Assembly: GCA_028564925.1 (NCBI GenBank)
Contig: CM053029.1
Coordinates: 585,365,168-585,429,167 of the forward strand
Source: Lithobates sylvaticus
Lineage: Eukaryota > Chordata > Amphibia > Anura > Ranidae
Length of the DNA: 64,000 nucleotides
Reading direction: 5' to 3'
A program made the position numbers and the translations under genes. Each line of letters starts with the position of its first letter. Within the stretch, counting starts at the first letter, position 1. Shown in pieces: positions 10,843 to 23,147 of this stretch. The notes beneath the pieces were generated by a model, which saw nothing but the letters and a program-made list of their open reading frames with translations, did no database searches and had not been told where the DNA came from.

Positions 10843-11211
10843 TTAAGAGCTATGGGTGGAAATTACATTTTGACGTCGCTTCTGCCCTGCAATGGTATGA
10901 AGACAGGTGGGGGCCATCATCCCCTCACTCGTCTCCATATCCAGCAAGGAAGAGCATCCGATCGCCTTCACCGCTGCCGACCACTCCGGTAAGCGGAGGA
11001 GGGCACCGAAGCGCGGACGGAGGGGGGGCCCCTCTCCCACCGCCGATAAAAGTAATCTTGCGGCGAATCCGCCGCAGAGACCACCATTATCAGAAACCGG
11101 GCTGCTGGCTGAAGAAGAGGATACCAGGGTTATGGCAACTAGATGCTGCCATAACAACGATATTCCTCTCTTAGGACGTATATCGGCGTGCGGCGGTCCA
11201 GAAGTGGTTAA

Positions 11212-11690
11212 TAGATCGTTATTGGAACCCACACCATGGGGGTCATTCTATTTTATCTAGACTCTGTTTGATGGGTAATTCAGGGGCAGTGAGGTCATAA
11301 TGAAGCAGAGGTGCATGTCCGTGGCTCGCAAAAAAAAAAATGAAAACCCTCGTTCACGATAAAAGCGACCTTGAAATTGTGTGACTTCACTTGAAACCGC
11401 ACCATTTCAAAGCCGCACGTCGGCGCGACTTCTGGTGCGACTTGGATGACATCTGTGCGACTTCATGCACAGATGTCTATGCACGTCGCACCTGAAATCG
11501 CCAAAAAGTAGCGCAGGGACTACTTTTTCAAATCGGTGCAGCGCCGCAAAGTCGGCATCGCACCGCTTTGAACCAGTTCCATTGCCGACAATAGGTTGCG
11601 ACTTCTCATGCAATTTGGACCTGTCAAATCGAATGACAAACTGCTCCGGTGTGAACGGGGGGCTTATCCAAATCTAAGGGCTGACACGGT
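11212..11690. repeat. Decayed GGTGTGAA-type repeat; no gene
   Basis: From about 11400 the sequence has the GTGCGACTT/AAGTCGCAC motifs and ends near CCGGTGTGAACGGGG, like the pieces near 6423 and 55000. The preceding 190 bases are unassigned. No credible protein. Confidence 0.4.
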
Positions 11691-12553
11691 TTTGCTGTGT
11701 TTTTACCTTGCTAAAAAAAAAAGCAAGAAAAAAACGCCATAAAAATATTTCCTTTTAAATCCTATGGGACGCATCACACCACTGCTCTGCTGGTGCCGTG
11801 CGTTTTAAAAAGTCCTGCAATATTAAAACACAACAAAAAATGCACTGCAGTTGTGTTTTTAGTGCATCTTGTGGACCTGTCATTTCGAATAGAAAAAAAA
11901 GAGAAGAGAATTATGGGTATTTGTTCTTCTGCAGATTCATACTCACCAATGCTTCATCTGTCCCCCGCCGGCTCCAACACTGAGAACTGAGCGATCAAAA
12001 ACGGCTGATTGCTTGGTTCTCAGGGCTCCCTGAGCAGAGAGCTGGTGCCTGTCAGTCACCAGCACTCTGTCTGAATCGCTGGGCTGTGAAGGGGGCGGGA
12101 CAGGGTGGCTCAGGCTATCAGCTCTTGGGTTTCCGGTCGAGGCATGTAGGCGGATCCCGACTCCATTGTCTTGCCCGACCCTGGACCGGCTCTGTGACGC
12201 AGCTAGCTAGCAAGCTGCTTGCTTTGGGAGCACTCGTGCATGCTCACTCCTGAGCCGACTCTCTGTGTCCATAAGACACAGAGAGCGCGGCTCAGCCCCC
12301 CTCCCCCATGCTCCCGCCTCACTGGCTGTCATTGACAGCAGTGGGAGTCGATGTCTCCCACAGCTGCATCTCAGCCAATGAGGATGGAGAGACGGAGAGA
12401 GACTCAGCTCTCGTGCACGTCTCTAGATCAGGCTTAGGTAAGTATTAGAGAGGGCTGCGGGGGCGGGGGGAGGGGGGGGCAGCACACGGAAGGTATTTTA
12501 GCTTTAAGCGTAGAATGCATGAAGGTAACAAACCTTCAGCCTTTACGATCACT
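11691..12553 (-). repeat. TTAA-flanked repeat of another family, left end unclear
   Basis: The right end reads CTTTACGATCACT followed by TTAA at 12554-12557. On the minus strand this is the start of a repeat beginning AGTGATCGTAAAGGC that I recall as common in ranid sequence. The interior contains a CTTACCTAAGCCTGATC tract and GC-rich stems. I could not define the other end. Confidence 0.4.
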
Positions 12554-12599
12554 TTAAATGACAAAAGTCACAAGGAAATTAAAAGCAAGTCTTTGGGGT

Positions 12600-13420
12600 C
12601 ATAGCAAGCCTTACTTTCCTGCAGCGGGACCCTTTCACATGCTCTGCAGTGGGCCCCCTTCCTGCTGTGTGGGGCCCTCCTCCCCACAGTGGCGGAATTC
12701 CAGGATCCAGTGTCAAGTGACCTGGTGTGGAAATCCCCCTGAGGAAGCAACGTAACCCTGTGGCGACATGGGTAGGGGTGGAGCACAAGGACGACATGGC
12801 AGCTGATCCCAAAGGCTGTACACTGAGCAGCTGGATCATGAACACAGGAGACTGAATGAAAGTAATTTTTTTAAAAAGTGATTAAAAGAGTGGTGCGCTA
12901 CACGCATCTGATGAATGTGAGTACTCAATTGTTCAAACTTTTTTAGATTTATTTTCTTATATATGGATGGGGAGGACATCACGGAGCTCTCAAGTAGTAA
13001 TACTGTGAAGGAGATATAAGGAGAGCAGGAAACATACACCAATGAGTCTGGATGTGACTCAACAAGCAATATCTGTGCAGTGTGAACCAACCCTTACGGT
13101 CCTGCAGCGGGACACTTTCACATGTCCTGCAGCGGGCCCCCCTTCCTGCTGTGTTGGGGCCCCCACAGTGGTGGAATTCCAGGGCCCAGTGTCAAGTGCG
13201 ACCTTTGTGACCTTGGAGGGGAAATCCCCCAGAGGAAGCCACGTAACCCTGTGGCGACACGCGTAGGGAGGAGCACAAGGATGGCTTGACAGCTTATGGA
13301 TGGATGGGGAGGACATCACGGAGCTCTCAGGCAGTAATACTGTGAAGGAAATATTAGGAGAGCAGGAAACATACACCACTGAGTCTGGATGAGACTCAAC
13401 AAGCGATATCTGACCAAACA
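12600..13420. repeat. Local tandem duplication with a roughly 490 bp period
   Basis: Blocks near 12608-12800 and 13098-13290 match (CTGCAGCGGGACMCTTTCACA, GGAATTCCAGG, AAGCMACGTAACCCTGTGGC). The following blocks near 12964-13070 and 13304-13415 also match (GGATGGGGAGGACATCACGG, AACATACACCAMTGAGTCTGG). The second unit lacks the A/T-rich middle of the first. No protein is evident. The GTAACCCTGTGGCGACACG tract is a familiar ranid repeat motif. Confidence 0.7.
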
Positions 13421-14135
13421 TAGTTGTGAGGTCACTAGAATTGAGGTGAGCCTATACCCAGAAGGGGAGCATGAATGTGGAGCACCTTTTGAGCACTTGA
13501 AAGCTACCTATAATGAAGTGATGGTGATCACCAGCGGTGAATTTGGCACTGGAGCACATTTTTATTGATTTTTTATAGATTTTTTTATAGATTTTTTTTA
13601 TATACACTTTTAATTCGAGTTTTCTTTGAGCACTTGAAGCAGTCCATAGAGAGGATCACTTAACCCTGCATAGAAGCACATTAAGAGGATCACACCTGCT
13701 TTATATATCTTTAATGAACTATTAGAGTTTTTATAAGAGTGTATTCACACTATTAATTTAAAAAAATCTTTTTGGTATTTTTATTTATTTTATACGAACA
13801 CTAATTTGTTTATATCATTCTTTGCACATATGGTATTTTGAAGAATTTTGAATTTATGTCTTATTAAAATAAACAATAGTGCAGCGCTCAAAGTGATGTG
13901 TGAACCTGGAAGCAATACAGAGCCTTAATTCAAAAATATGATTCCCAATAGTACAGGTCATGAAATGAATTAAACCAGAATAATTATTAGGTATATTAAA
14001 TATTATACATGTAGTGGCCATAACCCCAAGGGGCGGCCCTGACTTTCTGGGCTTACCAATTACCTCCTCGTGGCTTGTCAGTTGTTGTCTAGGGGTTCCC
14101 AGGGTTAGTACCCAGTGACTTCAGATGCTGACACA
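13421..14135. other. A/T-rich unclassified sequence
   Basis: It continues the repeat above with A/T-rich tracts and a GTGCAGCGCTCAAAGTGATG motif near 13880. No gene or defined element end was found. Confidence 0.4.
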
Positions 14136-14143
14136 TAAAAGTC

Positions 14144-14822
14144 TAGACATGTGCAATTTGTTTCGTTGTTTTTCGTTTTTTTTACGTTATTTTCGTTCAT
14201 TCGTTTTCGTACGAATGAACGAACGATTCGCTAAAAATTTTAACGAATAACGAATCGTTCGAATCCGAAAACAACGGAAATCCGAAAAAAACTAAATTAG
14301 AAACAACGAATGTACGAAAGAAGAAAATCCGAAAAACTAAAACGGGAAACAACGAAAATCAAAATGAACGAAAAAATTCGTACATTCGTAACTTTTTTTT
14401 TGTAGTTGAATTGGTAATTTTCCGTGTCTCTTACAATGGCGCTGCTTAACATGCTTCGAATGGATTGAACGAAAAAATTCGTACATTCGTAACTTTTTTT
14501 TTCGATTCGTAATTTTCTGTGTCTCTTAAAATGTAATAATAGCATACACATTACATAAAATTATGAATTATGCTCCGATTACGAATCTACGAATGTTACG
14601 AATGTACGAATAAATACGAATGCGTCCGAATTTCGAATAAACAAATAAACGAAAATTAAACTAACGGAAATACGAAACAACGAAAAAATAACTCTTACGA
14701 AAATACGAATCGTTACGAATACGAACACCAACGACTTACGAATTTACGAATCGTTACGAATCAAACGGAAACGAAAAAAACGAAACGAAAATAAACAAAT
14801 TTTTTTGTTGTGCACATGTCTA
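14144..14822. mobile_element. hAT-type MITE rich in CGAA, short copy
   Basis: It starts TAGACATGTGCAA and ends TTGTGCACATGTCTA, with an exact 8 bp duplication TAAAAGTC at 14136-14143 and 14823-14830. The exact duplication supports placing the family in the hAT superfamily. It has fewer internal tandem units than the copy at 1296-2176, which accounts for most of the 200 bp length difference. Confidence 0.9.
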
Positions 14823-14830
14823 TAAAAGTC

Positions 14831-15512
14831 CTTTTTAAGGTTTTTATTTTGCAGGGGTAAAATCCAACATAACACAGTCTCTGATAGGAATAGAGGGCAC
14901 GGGTGATGAAACTCAGGCACTCTGAACTGCTGACATCCACTGAATGTCTCTAATTAACCCAGAGAGTAGCCACTCGCAACTGGGCGCTTCACTGCCAGAT
15001 AGACCTCTAGCCAGAGATTTAGCAGCCAACATGTGATTCAGAAACTTCGCAAAGTCTCTGCCACAGACTAGATTGTAAATGAAGATGAATAGGAACCTTT
15101 CCCACAGTACCTGGATCTCTCAACCTTCTTGGTGATACTGTGAGAAGTGTGGATTCTTTAGTGTCCATACAGCTCAGCTCCCAGGCTCTTACCGAGCAGC
15201 CAGCTTGTTGGCCCTCCTCCGAAGAGTCCTCCCCTGGTCACTTGTACGAGTTGCCATGTCCCTCCAATACCGAGAGCACACCGGGACGCCTTTGAATCCT
15301 CCTTCAGTTACTGGGCCTCGAACTAACCAGTTCCGAGACTCGGGAACTGACGGATCCCCACCCCAGACCATGAGGGAATCTGGGGCTGGTCGCATTGACC
15401 ATGCTTGCGGAACGGCAAACGCTCCTAGGCCCGGGACCCCTCACGAGGCTGCCCCGGACCAGAACCAGGAATCCATCCAGCAGCCGTACCCTGAACACGT
15501 GACTCCAGCACC
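14831..15512. other. Unclassified, probably repeat-derived
   Basis: Sequence on both sides of the TTAA-A copy at 15517-16442 may be one older unit (resuming near 16443 with ACCCGTTCCC). I saw no motifs that identify a family and no credible coding frame. Confidence 0.35.
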
Positions 15513-15516
15513 TTAA

Positions 15517-16442
15517 CCACTTTCAGACCGGACCAATTTGCAGCCAAAGGACCAGGCCCCTTTTTGCGATTCGGCACTGCGTCGCTTTAACTGACAATTG
15601 CGCGGGCGTGCGACGTGGCTCCCAAACAAAATTGATGTCCTTTTCTTCCCACAAATAGAGCTTTCTTTTGGTGGCATTTGATCGACCCTGCGGTTTTTAG
15701 TTTTTGCGCTATAAACAAAAAAGTGCGACAATTTTGAAAAAAAAACGCATTCTTTTTTATTTCTTGCTATAATAAATATCCCCCAAAAATATATAAAAAA
15801 CTTTTTTTTTCCTCTGTTTAGGCCGATACGTATTCATCTACATATTTTTGGTAAAAAAAAACGCAATAAGCGATTATTGATTGGTTTGCGCAGAAGTTAT
15901 AGCGTTTACAAGATAGGGGATAGTTTTATAGCATTTTTATTAATAATTATTTTTTTATTAGTAATGGCGGCGATCAGCGATTTTATTGTGACTGCGACAT
16001 TATGGCGGACACATCGGACATTTTTGACACTTTTTTGGGACCATTGTCATTTATACAGCAATCAGTGCTATTTAAATGCATTGATTCCTGTATAAATGAC
16101 ACTGGCAGTGAAGGGGTTAACCACTAGGTGGCAGTGTAGGGGTTAAGTATGCCTAGGGGTGTGTTTCTTACTGTGGCTGTCAGCTAGTGAATGCTGATCT
16201 CTGTTCCAATCACAGGGAGCAGAGATCGGCGTCACTAGTTGCTAGGCAGAATGGGGAGATGCTGTTTATTTCCGCATCTCCCGTTCAGCCTTCCCGTGAG
16301 ACGATCGCGGGTGTCCCCGCGGCGATCAAGTCCGTGGGACCCGCGACCGGCCTCACGGGGGTCCCGACCGGCGCGAGCGCGCGCCGCGTACGGCGGCATC
16401 TTAAAGGGGACGTATATCGCCGTGCGCTGGTCGGGAAGCGGT
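15517..16442 (+). mobile_element. TTAA-A element
   Basis: It starts CCACTTTCAGACCGGACC after TTAA at 15513-15516 and ends GGTCGGGAAGCGG followed by TTAC, so one target base has changed. The standard internal tracts are present in order: CACAAATAGAGCTTTC, TGCTATAATAAATATCCCC, AATGGCGGCGATCAGCGAT and GACACTGGCAGTGAAGGGG. Non-coding. Confidence 0.85.
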
Positions 16443-16987
16443 TACATACCCGTTCCCAAACTACGCAGCGGGGCCAGACGCGCCCACTGATTGGCTCCGG
16501 GGAAAGATTGGTACCTAAGATGTCCAACCAGGTCTTGTTCTCAGCCGGTCATAGGTGCCTCACTGCACCTATGACCAGGCGGAAACCTCAGTACAGCCCA
16601 GCCAGACTGATGCCAAAGTAAATCCTGTACAATTAACCTCCAGAACTCCGTTACAGTTCTGAGAAAAACTAAATTTGCACTGATAGCGCACGCTTGGTAA
16701 AAGTGTGACCGCTACAAGTGATATAATAGCCAGAAAATTCATGGAAAAAAGTGAATGGAACCAAAATGTATATAAAATGTCATAAAAAATCTAAATCAAA
16801 AAGATCCAGAAAAAATCATAAATAGTCCAAAAGATCCTAAAATATGATAGTCCATCATGAAGAATGAATCTCATAAAATGGAAATCACCCGTGGAAAAAC
16901 AAAATATGATGAAACTTTACCATCGCTGTGTGATCCACCACCAAAATATAAAGCCAGCACACTTACCACCACACATTGTGGACTCAT
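16443..16987. other. No gene recognised
   Basis: A flank of the TTAA-A copy, then A-rich sequence with several overlapping AAAATCATAAA-type tracts near 16780-16860. No coding frame was identified. Confidence 0.4.
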
Positions 16988-16995
16988 ATACTGAT

Positions 16996-17362
16996 CAGGG
17001 GCGGACTGACAACTCATGGGGCCCCCGGGCAATAGGAGATTATGGGGCCCCCAGGCAATCAGAGATTATGGGGCCACACAGTATACACACTCAGTATACA
17101 ATCACACAGTATAAACATACATGTATATACAGACATGTTTCTATTGGCTGAGAAGTTACTGGAGAGGTGGGGCAGCTATAATCTCTGGATTTTTAGACCA
17201 AAAGGATGTCGGTAAGGGACATTTCAGAAATAGATGTAAAAAAAACACAGATTTTTACATACTGTCCCTGGTTTTACTTAGGCTGGCAACCCTGATGGGG
17301 CCCCCTAGTGGCCCGGGGCCCTCGGGCAGTGCCCGAGTAGTCTAATGGTCAGTCCGCCCCTG
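16996..17362. mobile_element. Short hAT element (GGGGCGGACTGAC ends)
   Basis: The left end CAGGGGCGGACTGAC and right end GTCAGTCCGCCCCTG are perfect 15 bp inverted repeats. An exact 8 bp duplication ATACTGAT lies at 16988-16995 and 17363-17370. It is 367 bp and non-autonomous. The CAGGGGCGG terminus is typical of hAT elements. Confidence 0.92.
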
Positions 17363-17893
17363 ATACTGATATTGTATTGGAGTCAACTACACAGTTACAG
17401 GGAATCACCCCAATCTTATCCAGCACTCCCAGGTGTTTGTTAGGAAATTCACCAACCCAGAATTGGATGGAAAGATTTAACCCTCAGAAGGCAGGCTGCA
17501 AACCACATCAGACTGGTAGGCAACTCTCGAGCATACAGTGCCTTGAAAACGTATTCATACCCCTGAAAATTTTCCACATTTTCTCATGTTACAACCAAAC
17601 ACATAAATGTATTTTATTGGGATTTTATGTGATAGACCAACACAAAGTGGCTCATGATTGTGAAGTGGAAGGAAAATAATAAATGGTTTTCAATTTTTTT
17701 TTTACAAATAAATATGTGGAAAGTGTGGCGTGCATTTGTATTCAGCCCCCTTTTACTCCGATACCCCTAACTAAAATCTAGTGGAACCAATTGCATTCAG
17801 AAGTCACCTAAAGTATATCACAAAAGTGAGTACACCCCTCACATTTTTGTAAATTTTTCATTATACCTTTTCATGTGACAACACTGAAGAAAT

Positions 17894-18213
17894 CGCGAAC
17901 ATATTACAGCGCACACATTCAAGAATGACATTTCCTGCAGGGCTAGTTAAAACACCTGAACATATTCAAAAAAAATACGGGGGGTTTGGTCACACTATAT
18001 GATTATATAGTGCTAAGCCCACTTACTGCGACAAAGTACCCCGAATTAGTGGGTCCTACACTAGTAATAGAATGAAAGATCCTGCGTCTCAACCATGGGA
18101 GCCAAACTCCTCTATGTGGGAGAACTGAAGGGATTCCTCCTATACACTGGTGGCCACTAAATAAGAAAAAAATGGTGAGTGCTTCCCAAATATGTTTTTG
18201 TATGTTGTAATAA
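17894..18213. mobile_element. Unclassified insertion with 13 bp direct repeats
   Basis: ACACTGAAGAAAT occurs on both sides (about 17881-17893 and 18214-18226), and the Tc1 terminal repeat is continuous once the 320 bp between them are removed. A 13 bp duplication suggests retroposition. I see no A tail or recognisable SINE head. Confidence 0.6.
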
Positions 18214-18396
18214 ACACTGAAGAAATGACACTTGTCTACAATGTAAAGTAGTGAGTGTACAGCTTGTATAACAGTGTAAATTTGCTGTCCCTTCAAAATA
18301 ACTCAACACACAGCCATTAATGTCTAAATGTCTAAACAGCTGTGTCTAAAGGTGAGTACACCCCTAAGTGAAAAGGTCCAAATTGGGCCCAAAGTG

Positions 18397-19432
18397 TCAA
18401 TATTTTTTGTGTGACGACCATTACTTTCCAGCACTGTCTTAACCTCTTGGGCATGGAGTTCAGCAGGGCTTCACATGTTACCACCGGAGTCCTCTTCCAC
18501 TCCTCCATGACGACATCACAGAGCTGGTGGATGTTCTGGTGGATGTTAGAGACCTTGCGCTCCTCCACCTTCCGTTTGAGGATGCCTCACAGATGCTCTG
18601 TAGGGTTTAGGTCTGGAGATATGCTTGGCCAGTCCATCATCTTTACCCTCAGCTTCTTTAGCAAGGCAGTGGTCGTTTTAGAGGTGTGTTTGGGGTCGTT
18701 ATCATGTTGGAATACTGCCCTGCGGCGCCGGTCTCAAAAAGGAGGGGATCATGCTCTGCTTCAGTATGTCACAGTACATTTCGGCATTCATGGTTCCCTC
18801 AATGAACTGTAGCTCCCCAGTGCCGGCAGCACTCATGCAGCCCCAGACCATGACACTCCCACCACCATGCTTGACTGTAGGCAAGACACACTTGTCTTTG
18901 TACTCCTCACCTGGTTGCCCCCACACACGCTTGACACCATCTGAACCAAATAAGTTGATCTCGGCCTCATCAGACCACAGGACATGGTTCCAGTAATCCA
19001 TGTCCTTAGTCTGCTTGTCTTTAGCAAACTCTTTGCAGGCTTTCTTGTGCATCATCTTTAGAAGAGGCTTCCTTCTGGGACGACAGCCATGCAGACCAAT
19101 TTGATGCAGTGTGTGGCGTATGGTCTGAGCACTGACAGGCTGACCCCCACCCCTTCAACCTCTGCAGTAATGCTGGCGGCACTCATACGTCTATTTCCCA
19201 AAAACAACCTCTGGATACGACATAGAGAACGTGCACTCAACTTCTTTGGTCGACCATGGCGAGGCCTGTTCTGAGTGGAACCTGTACTGTTAAACCGCTA
19301 TATGGTCTTGGCCACCGTGCTGCAGATCAGTTTCAGGGTCTTGGCAATCTTCTTATAGCCTAGGCCATCTTTATGTAGAGCAACAATTATTTTTTTCAGA
19401 TCCTCAGAGAGTTCTTTGCCATGAGGTGCCAT
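18397..19432 (-). pseudogene. Tc1 transposase of the nested element, broken
   Basis: It begins MAPHGKELSEDLKK with the helix-turn-helix GYKKIAKTLKL. Next come [37 protein letters not shown] and the first catalytic region [38 protein letters not shown] follows, and the end is reached near VMEEWKRTPVVTCEALLNS. These pieces lie in three minus-strand frames separated by at least three frame changes, so it cannot make a full enzyme of about 340 residues. The second acid (DNDPKH) and third-acid region are still recognisable in translation. It is a cut-and-paste DDE transposase acting at TA targets. Confidence 0.88.
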
Positions 19433-19457
19433 GTTGAACTTCCAGTGACCAGTATAA

Positions 19458-19881
19458 TGCCCCATACACACGGTCGGAAAATCCGACCACAAAATCCATC
19501 GGATTTTTTCCGACGGATTTTGTCCGACACTGGTGTTGCATACACACGGTCCTACAAAGTTGTCGGAAAATCCGATCATTCTGAACGTGGTGACGTTTGT
19601 TGCCTACGACGGGACTACGTAGAGGCTAGTAGCCAATAGCTTTGGTCTTGTAATGTGATCTGAGCATGCGTGGCACTTTGTCCGTCGGAATTCGCTACAC
19701 ACGATCGGAAAAAGTCCGATAGGACTTTGTTGTCGGAAAATTTGAGAGCAGGAGATAAAACTTTGTCCGTCGGAAAATCCGATGGAAAAAGTCCTATGGA
19801 GCCTACACACGGTCGGAATTTCCAACAACATTGTCCGATAGGACATTTTCCGTTGGAAAATCCGACCGTGTGTACGGGGCA
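19458..19881. mobile_element. Harbinger MITE inside the nested Tc1
   Basis: Ends TGCCCCATACACACGGTCGG and CCGACCGTGTGTACGGGGCA are flanked by TAA at 19455-19457 and 19882-19884, an exact 3 bp TWA duplication. It is about 424 bp, similar in sequence to the MITE at 7168-7586. It sits just upstream of the Tc1 transposase start. Confidence 0.92.
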
Positions 19882-21669
19882 TAAGAGAGTGAGAGCGATA
19901 ACACCAAATTTAACACACTTTCTCCCCATTCACACCTGAGACCTTGTAACACTAACCAGTCTAAAGACACCGAGGAGGGAAAATGGCTAATTGGGCCCAA
20001 TTTGGACATTTTCACTTAGGGTGTACTCACTTTTGTTGCCAGTGGTTTAGACATTACTGGCTGTGTGTTGAGTTATTTTTAGGGGACAGCAAATTGACAC
20101 TGTTATACAAGCTGTACACTCACTACTTTACATTGTAGCAAAGTGTCATTTCTTTAGTGTTGTCACATGAAAAGATATAATAAAATATTTACAAAAATGT
20201 GAGGGGTACATTTAGGGGGTGTACTTTGTGAGATACTGTAATTAGTAAATAGAGTCTACCTGTGTGTAATTTAATCTCAGTATAAACACAGCTGTTCTGT
20301 GTAGCGCTCAGAGGTTTGTTAGAGAACCTTAGTGAAAAAACAGCATCATGAATGCCAAGGAACACACCAGACAGGTCAGGGATAAAATTGTGGAGAAGTT
20401 TAAAGCAGGGTTAGGTTACAAAAGAATATCGCAATCTTCAAACATCTCACAGAGCTCTGTTCAATCCATCATCGGAAAATGGAAAGAGTATGGCACAACT
20501 GCAAACCTACCAAGACATGGCCGTCCACCTAAACTGACAGGCCGGGCAAGGAGAGCATTCATCAGAGAAGAGCCAAGAGGTCCATGGTAACTCTGGAGGA
20601 GCTACAGAGATCCACAGCTCAGGTGGGAGAATCTGTCCACAGGACAACTATTAAGCCCCATACACACGGTCGGACTTTTTCATGGATTCTGTCCGATCGG
20701 ACAAGGTTGTTGAAAAATCAGACCGTGTGTATGCACCATCGGACAGTGTTCGTCGGTTTGTCCGACGGACAAAGTCTTATCTCCTGCTGGAAAGATTTGC
20801 CGTCAACACGGTCCGATCACACCAAATCCGAGCGTGTGTACGCTTGTCCGACGGACAAAGTGCTACGCATGCTCAGAAGAAATTCTGTGACGGAAGCGCT
20901 CGGTCAGGTAAAACTACCTTTCCTAATTGACACAGCACATTCGTCACGCTGCAATGTTAAAATGTCTTTAATGCAGCGTATTCTCTTTTTCTTTACAATG
21001 CAACAAGAATGACATGTTTTAGCTGCTCCTATTCACCCGCACTTCTCACAAACTTACTTCTTTATTACTTTGCAGCATTTATACACTACATGTTTATTTT
21101 TACTCAGATCGTAAAACAATCTTTGTTATTTTTTGACCATGATTTTTTTTTTTTTGGGGAATACATATTTGAAGGAGAATTTTTTTGTTTTTTGGAGGGG
21201 GGTTGTATGTCTCAACTTAGCAAAACCACATTATTAACATTTGTATTTCTTGCTTAAATTTACTAGGAGTTTGTTGGTTGTTGGTGCCCCTTGTTAATTA
21301 TACTTTCGGATTAGTGAAATGTACCTGCCTACTCAAAGAAAAACTGTCATTGTAGAAAAGTAAAAACACAATAGTCAATGATTATTTCAAATCCAAAAAA
21401 CATTTATTTAGGTCTCAGCAACAAACCAAAGAGGAACGCAGCCATGGTGAAACTTGGGGAATTTGCAAAGCCTTGGCCCCCCACGGCAACCATCATTTTA
21501 CAGGCTTAAACAATTGGGGGCATGAAGAGTACCTATCTAAATAATAAGGGAGCGCAATCTGGTCCTGAAGTCCAAAACATCCGGAACTGCAGCAGATGCC
21601 ATCTAGGTCCCCAGGCTCTGGTCCTACGAGAGGCTCCATCTTCTCTCAGACCAGACTGAGTCCAGGTCA

Positions 21670-22835
21670 TCACTCTCTTGTCTTCCTTGTACGCTTCCTT
21701 CCACGCCGTGGTGCTGGTGCTGGTGGGGTGGCAGAAGGAGGAGGAGGAGGTGGAGCAAGGTCACTCTCGCAAACATGTGTGAGGGGAGTCATCTCCCCAG
21801 CCATCCCCTCATTTAGTATTTTGAGGATGACCTCCTCACACATGCTGCGTTGCCCCGCCTCCATACCCGTAAATTTACTGCTAACCAAGGAGGCAAAGGC
21901 CTCCTCGTAGGTGGGTGTGGCATAGAGGGAGGCTGAGGCATCTCTGATCAGCTGGAGGGCTGACTCTCCCACCTCCCCCATGTTTTTCGCCCTTCTGTAG
22001 GGAAGGCGGAGGGGAGAGACTGGGAGACAGTCAGGCTCCTACGCCTACCCCCCTCTTGGCTGCCACTACCCCCTGCCTCCTCCTGACTGCCACCTTCCAC
22101 AGCCACCTCCTGGCTGAGGTCTTCCTGTGTATGAAAAAGGGACATAGTTTCAGTTATTTGTTCATCAAACGCACACAATTCTCATCTAGTGACTGTTGCA
22201 AAATGTTACAAATAGAAAACCATACAATTCTCTGCCCTGCAGTTTAGATTCTTCCCAAAAATGTCTCCCACACCACTGTCTGTTGATATGTCAATCACGT
22301 TAGGAACTAAGCAATTGTGGATCCTGAATTAACTGAACATCATTCATTATTCCCCAAACTGGTTACAAAACTACTATACCTGGAACAAGCTGGGCTCCTG
22401 CACATATTCCATACTGGAAGGCCCAGGTTGGTCCTCGGAAGCCTCATCAGGGGTGGCGTACGTGGAAGGACGCGTGCAAGGAAGAGTCGAGAGTGACTTC
22501 CTGACAGTAGCCTGGTCTTTGAGAAAGTGGAGCCTCTCATAGTACCAGAGCGTGGGGACATGGACATCAGCTGCTGCAGCTCCGGATGCTAGGGACTTCC
22601 GGACCTTATTGCGCTCCCGGAAATAGGTACTCTTCATGTTGTTGATCTTCACTTTTAAGTTTGCCACGGTTGCCATGGGCAGGGTAGGCTTTACAAATGC
22701 CACAAGTTTCAGCAGGGCTGCGTACCTCTTTGGTCTGTTGCTATAATCCCTGTGTTTCGCCTGCCATAAGAGGGGGAATTGCCGGTATTTATCAATGAAG
22801 AGGGGTAGAAAGCTCACGTCGTAGAAGGCCTCCAT
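21670..22835 (-). CDS. Harbinger-borne MADF-domain protein, two exons
   Basis: The start is taken as the ATG at 22833-22835, just inside a TTGCAG splice acceptor at about 22841, so an upstream untranslated exon is likely. Exon 22380-22835 encodes MEAFYDVSFLPLFIDKYRQF and a MADF fold (about residues 8-95) with FPLLWQAKHRDYSN and VKINNMKSTYFRERNKVRKS. It ends at a GTATAG donor in phase 0. The second exon begins at 22124 after a CACAG acceptor with EDLSQEVAVEGG. The C-terminal part (ESALQLIRDASASLYATPTY to 21670) is in another frame, best explained by loss of one base in an A run near 21990. Expected length is about 300 residues. MADF domains bind DNA. In PIF/Harbinger elements such accessory proteins are thought to help the transposase recognise its ends, which is inference here. 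Confidence 0.8.
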
Positions 22836-23147
22836 CACCTCTGCAAGACACAACGCCACACAAAACACTATAAATAATGTCAGCCTAAACTCTCCTAATC
22901 TTCTCCATAAAGAAGCCTCAAGTTCTAATCAGTCTAGGCTAGTTATGTACCAACGTCAAATTGTACCTTCGTTTGTAGCGATCGTCTCGTGCGTGAGCTT
23001 TCTCTCCCCTCGTCTCCCAGATCGTGGCTACGACACAGGCGTGTGACGTTTTATATACAGTGCGCATGCGTCAAACTTCGCCCGCCCCTGACGATCTTTC
23101 TCGTCTATTCCCCACCCCTTCTCTTTACGGCGCAGTGGGGAGAGCAC

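Larger units (their letters stand above)
8115..11207 (+). mobile_element. TTAA-B element containing two nested TTAA-A copies
   Basis: TTAA at 8111-8114 and 11208-11211 bracket it. Left end CCACTTAAGGACCGAGCC, right end CGGCGGTCCAGAAGTGG, with complementary terminal bases (CCACTT/AAGTGG). The left part runs to about 8888, where a TTAA-A copy begins. The right part resumes at 10847 (GAGCTATGGGTGG) with the GC-rich tail. Without the insertion it would be about 1.1 kb. It is non-autonomous. Small frames in the right part are structural by-products of the GC-rich stems. Confidence 0.8.
17811..20238 (-). mobile_element. Second Tc1/mariner element nested in the first
   Basis: Inverted ends AGTATATCACAAAAGTGAGT (left) and TACTTTGTGAGATACTG (right) are flanked by TA at 17809-17810 and 20239-20240. 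Joining the flanks gives CACCTAATTAGTAAAT, the expected continuous sequence of the outer Tc1. Its transposase is on the minus strand. Two later insertions lie within it, at about 17894-18213 and at 19458-19881. Confidence 0.9.

Noticed and set aside
22374-22868. Upstream start of the MADF frame at 22868 (MFCVALCLAEV)
   Set aside because: It would read through a good splice acceptor (TTGCAG at about 22841). The ATG at 22833-22835 gives the family-like start MEAFYDV.
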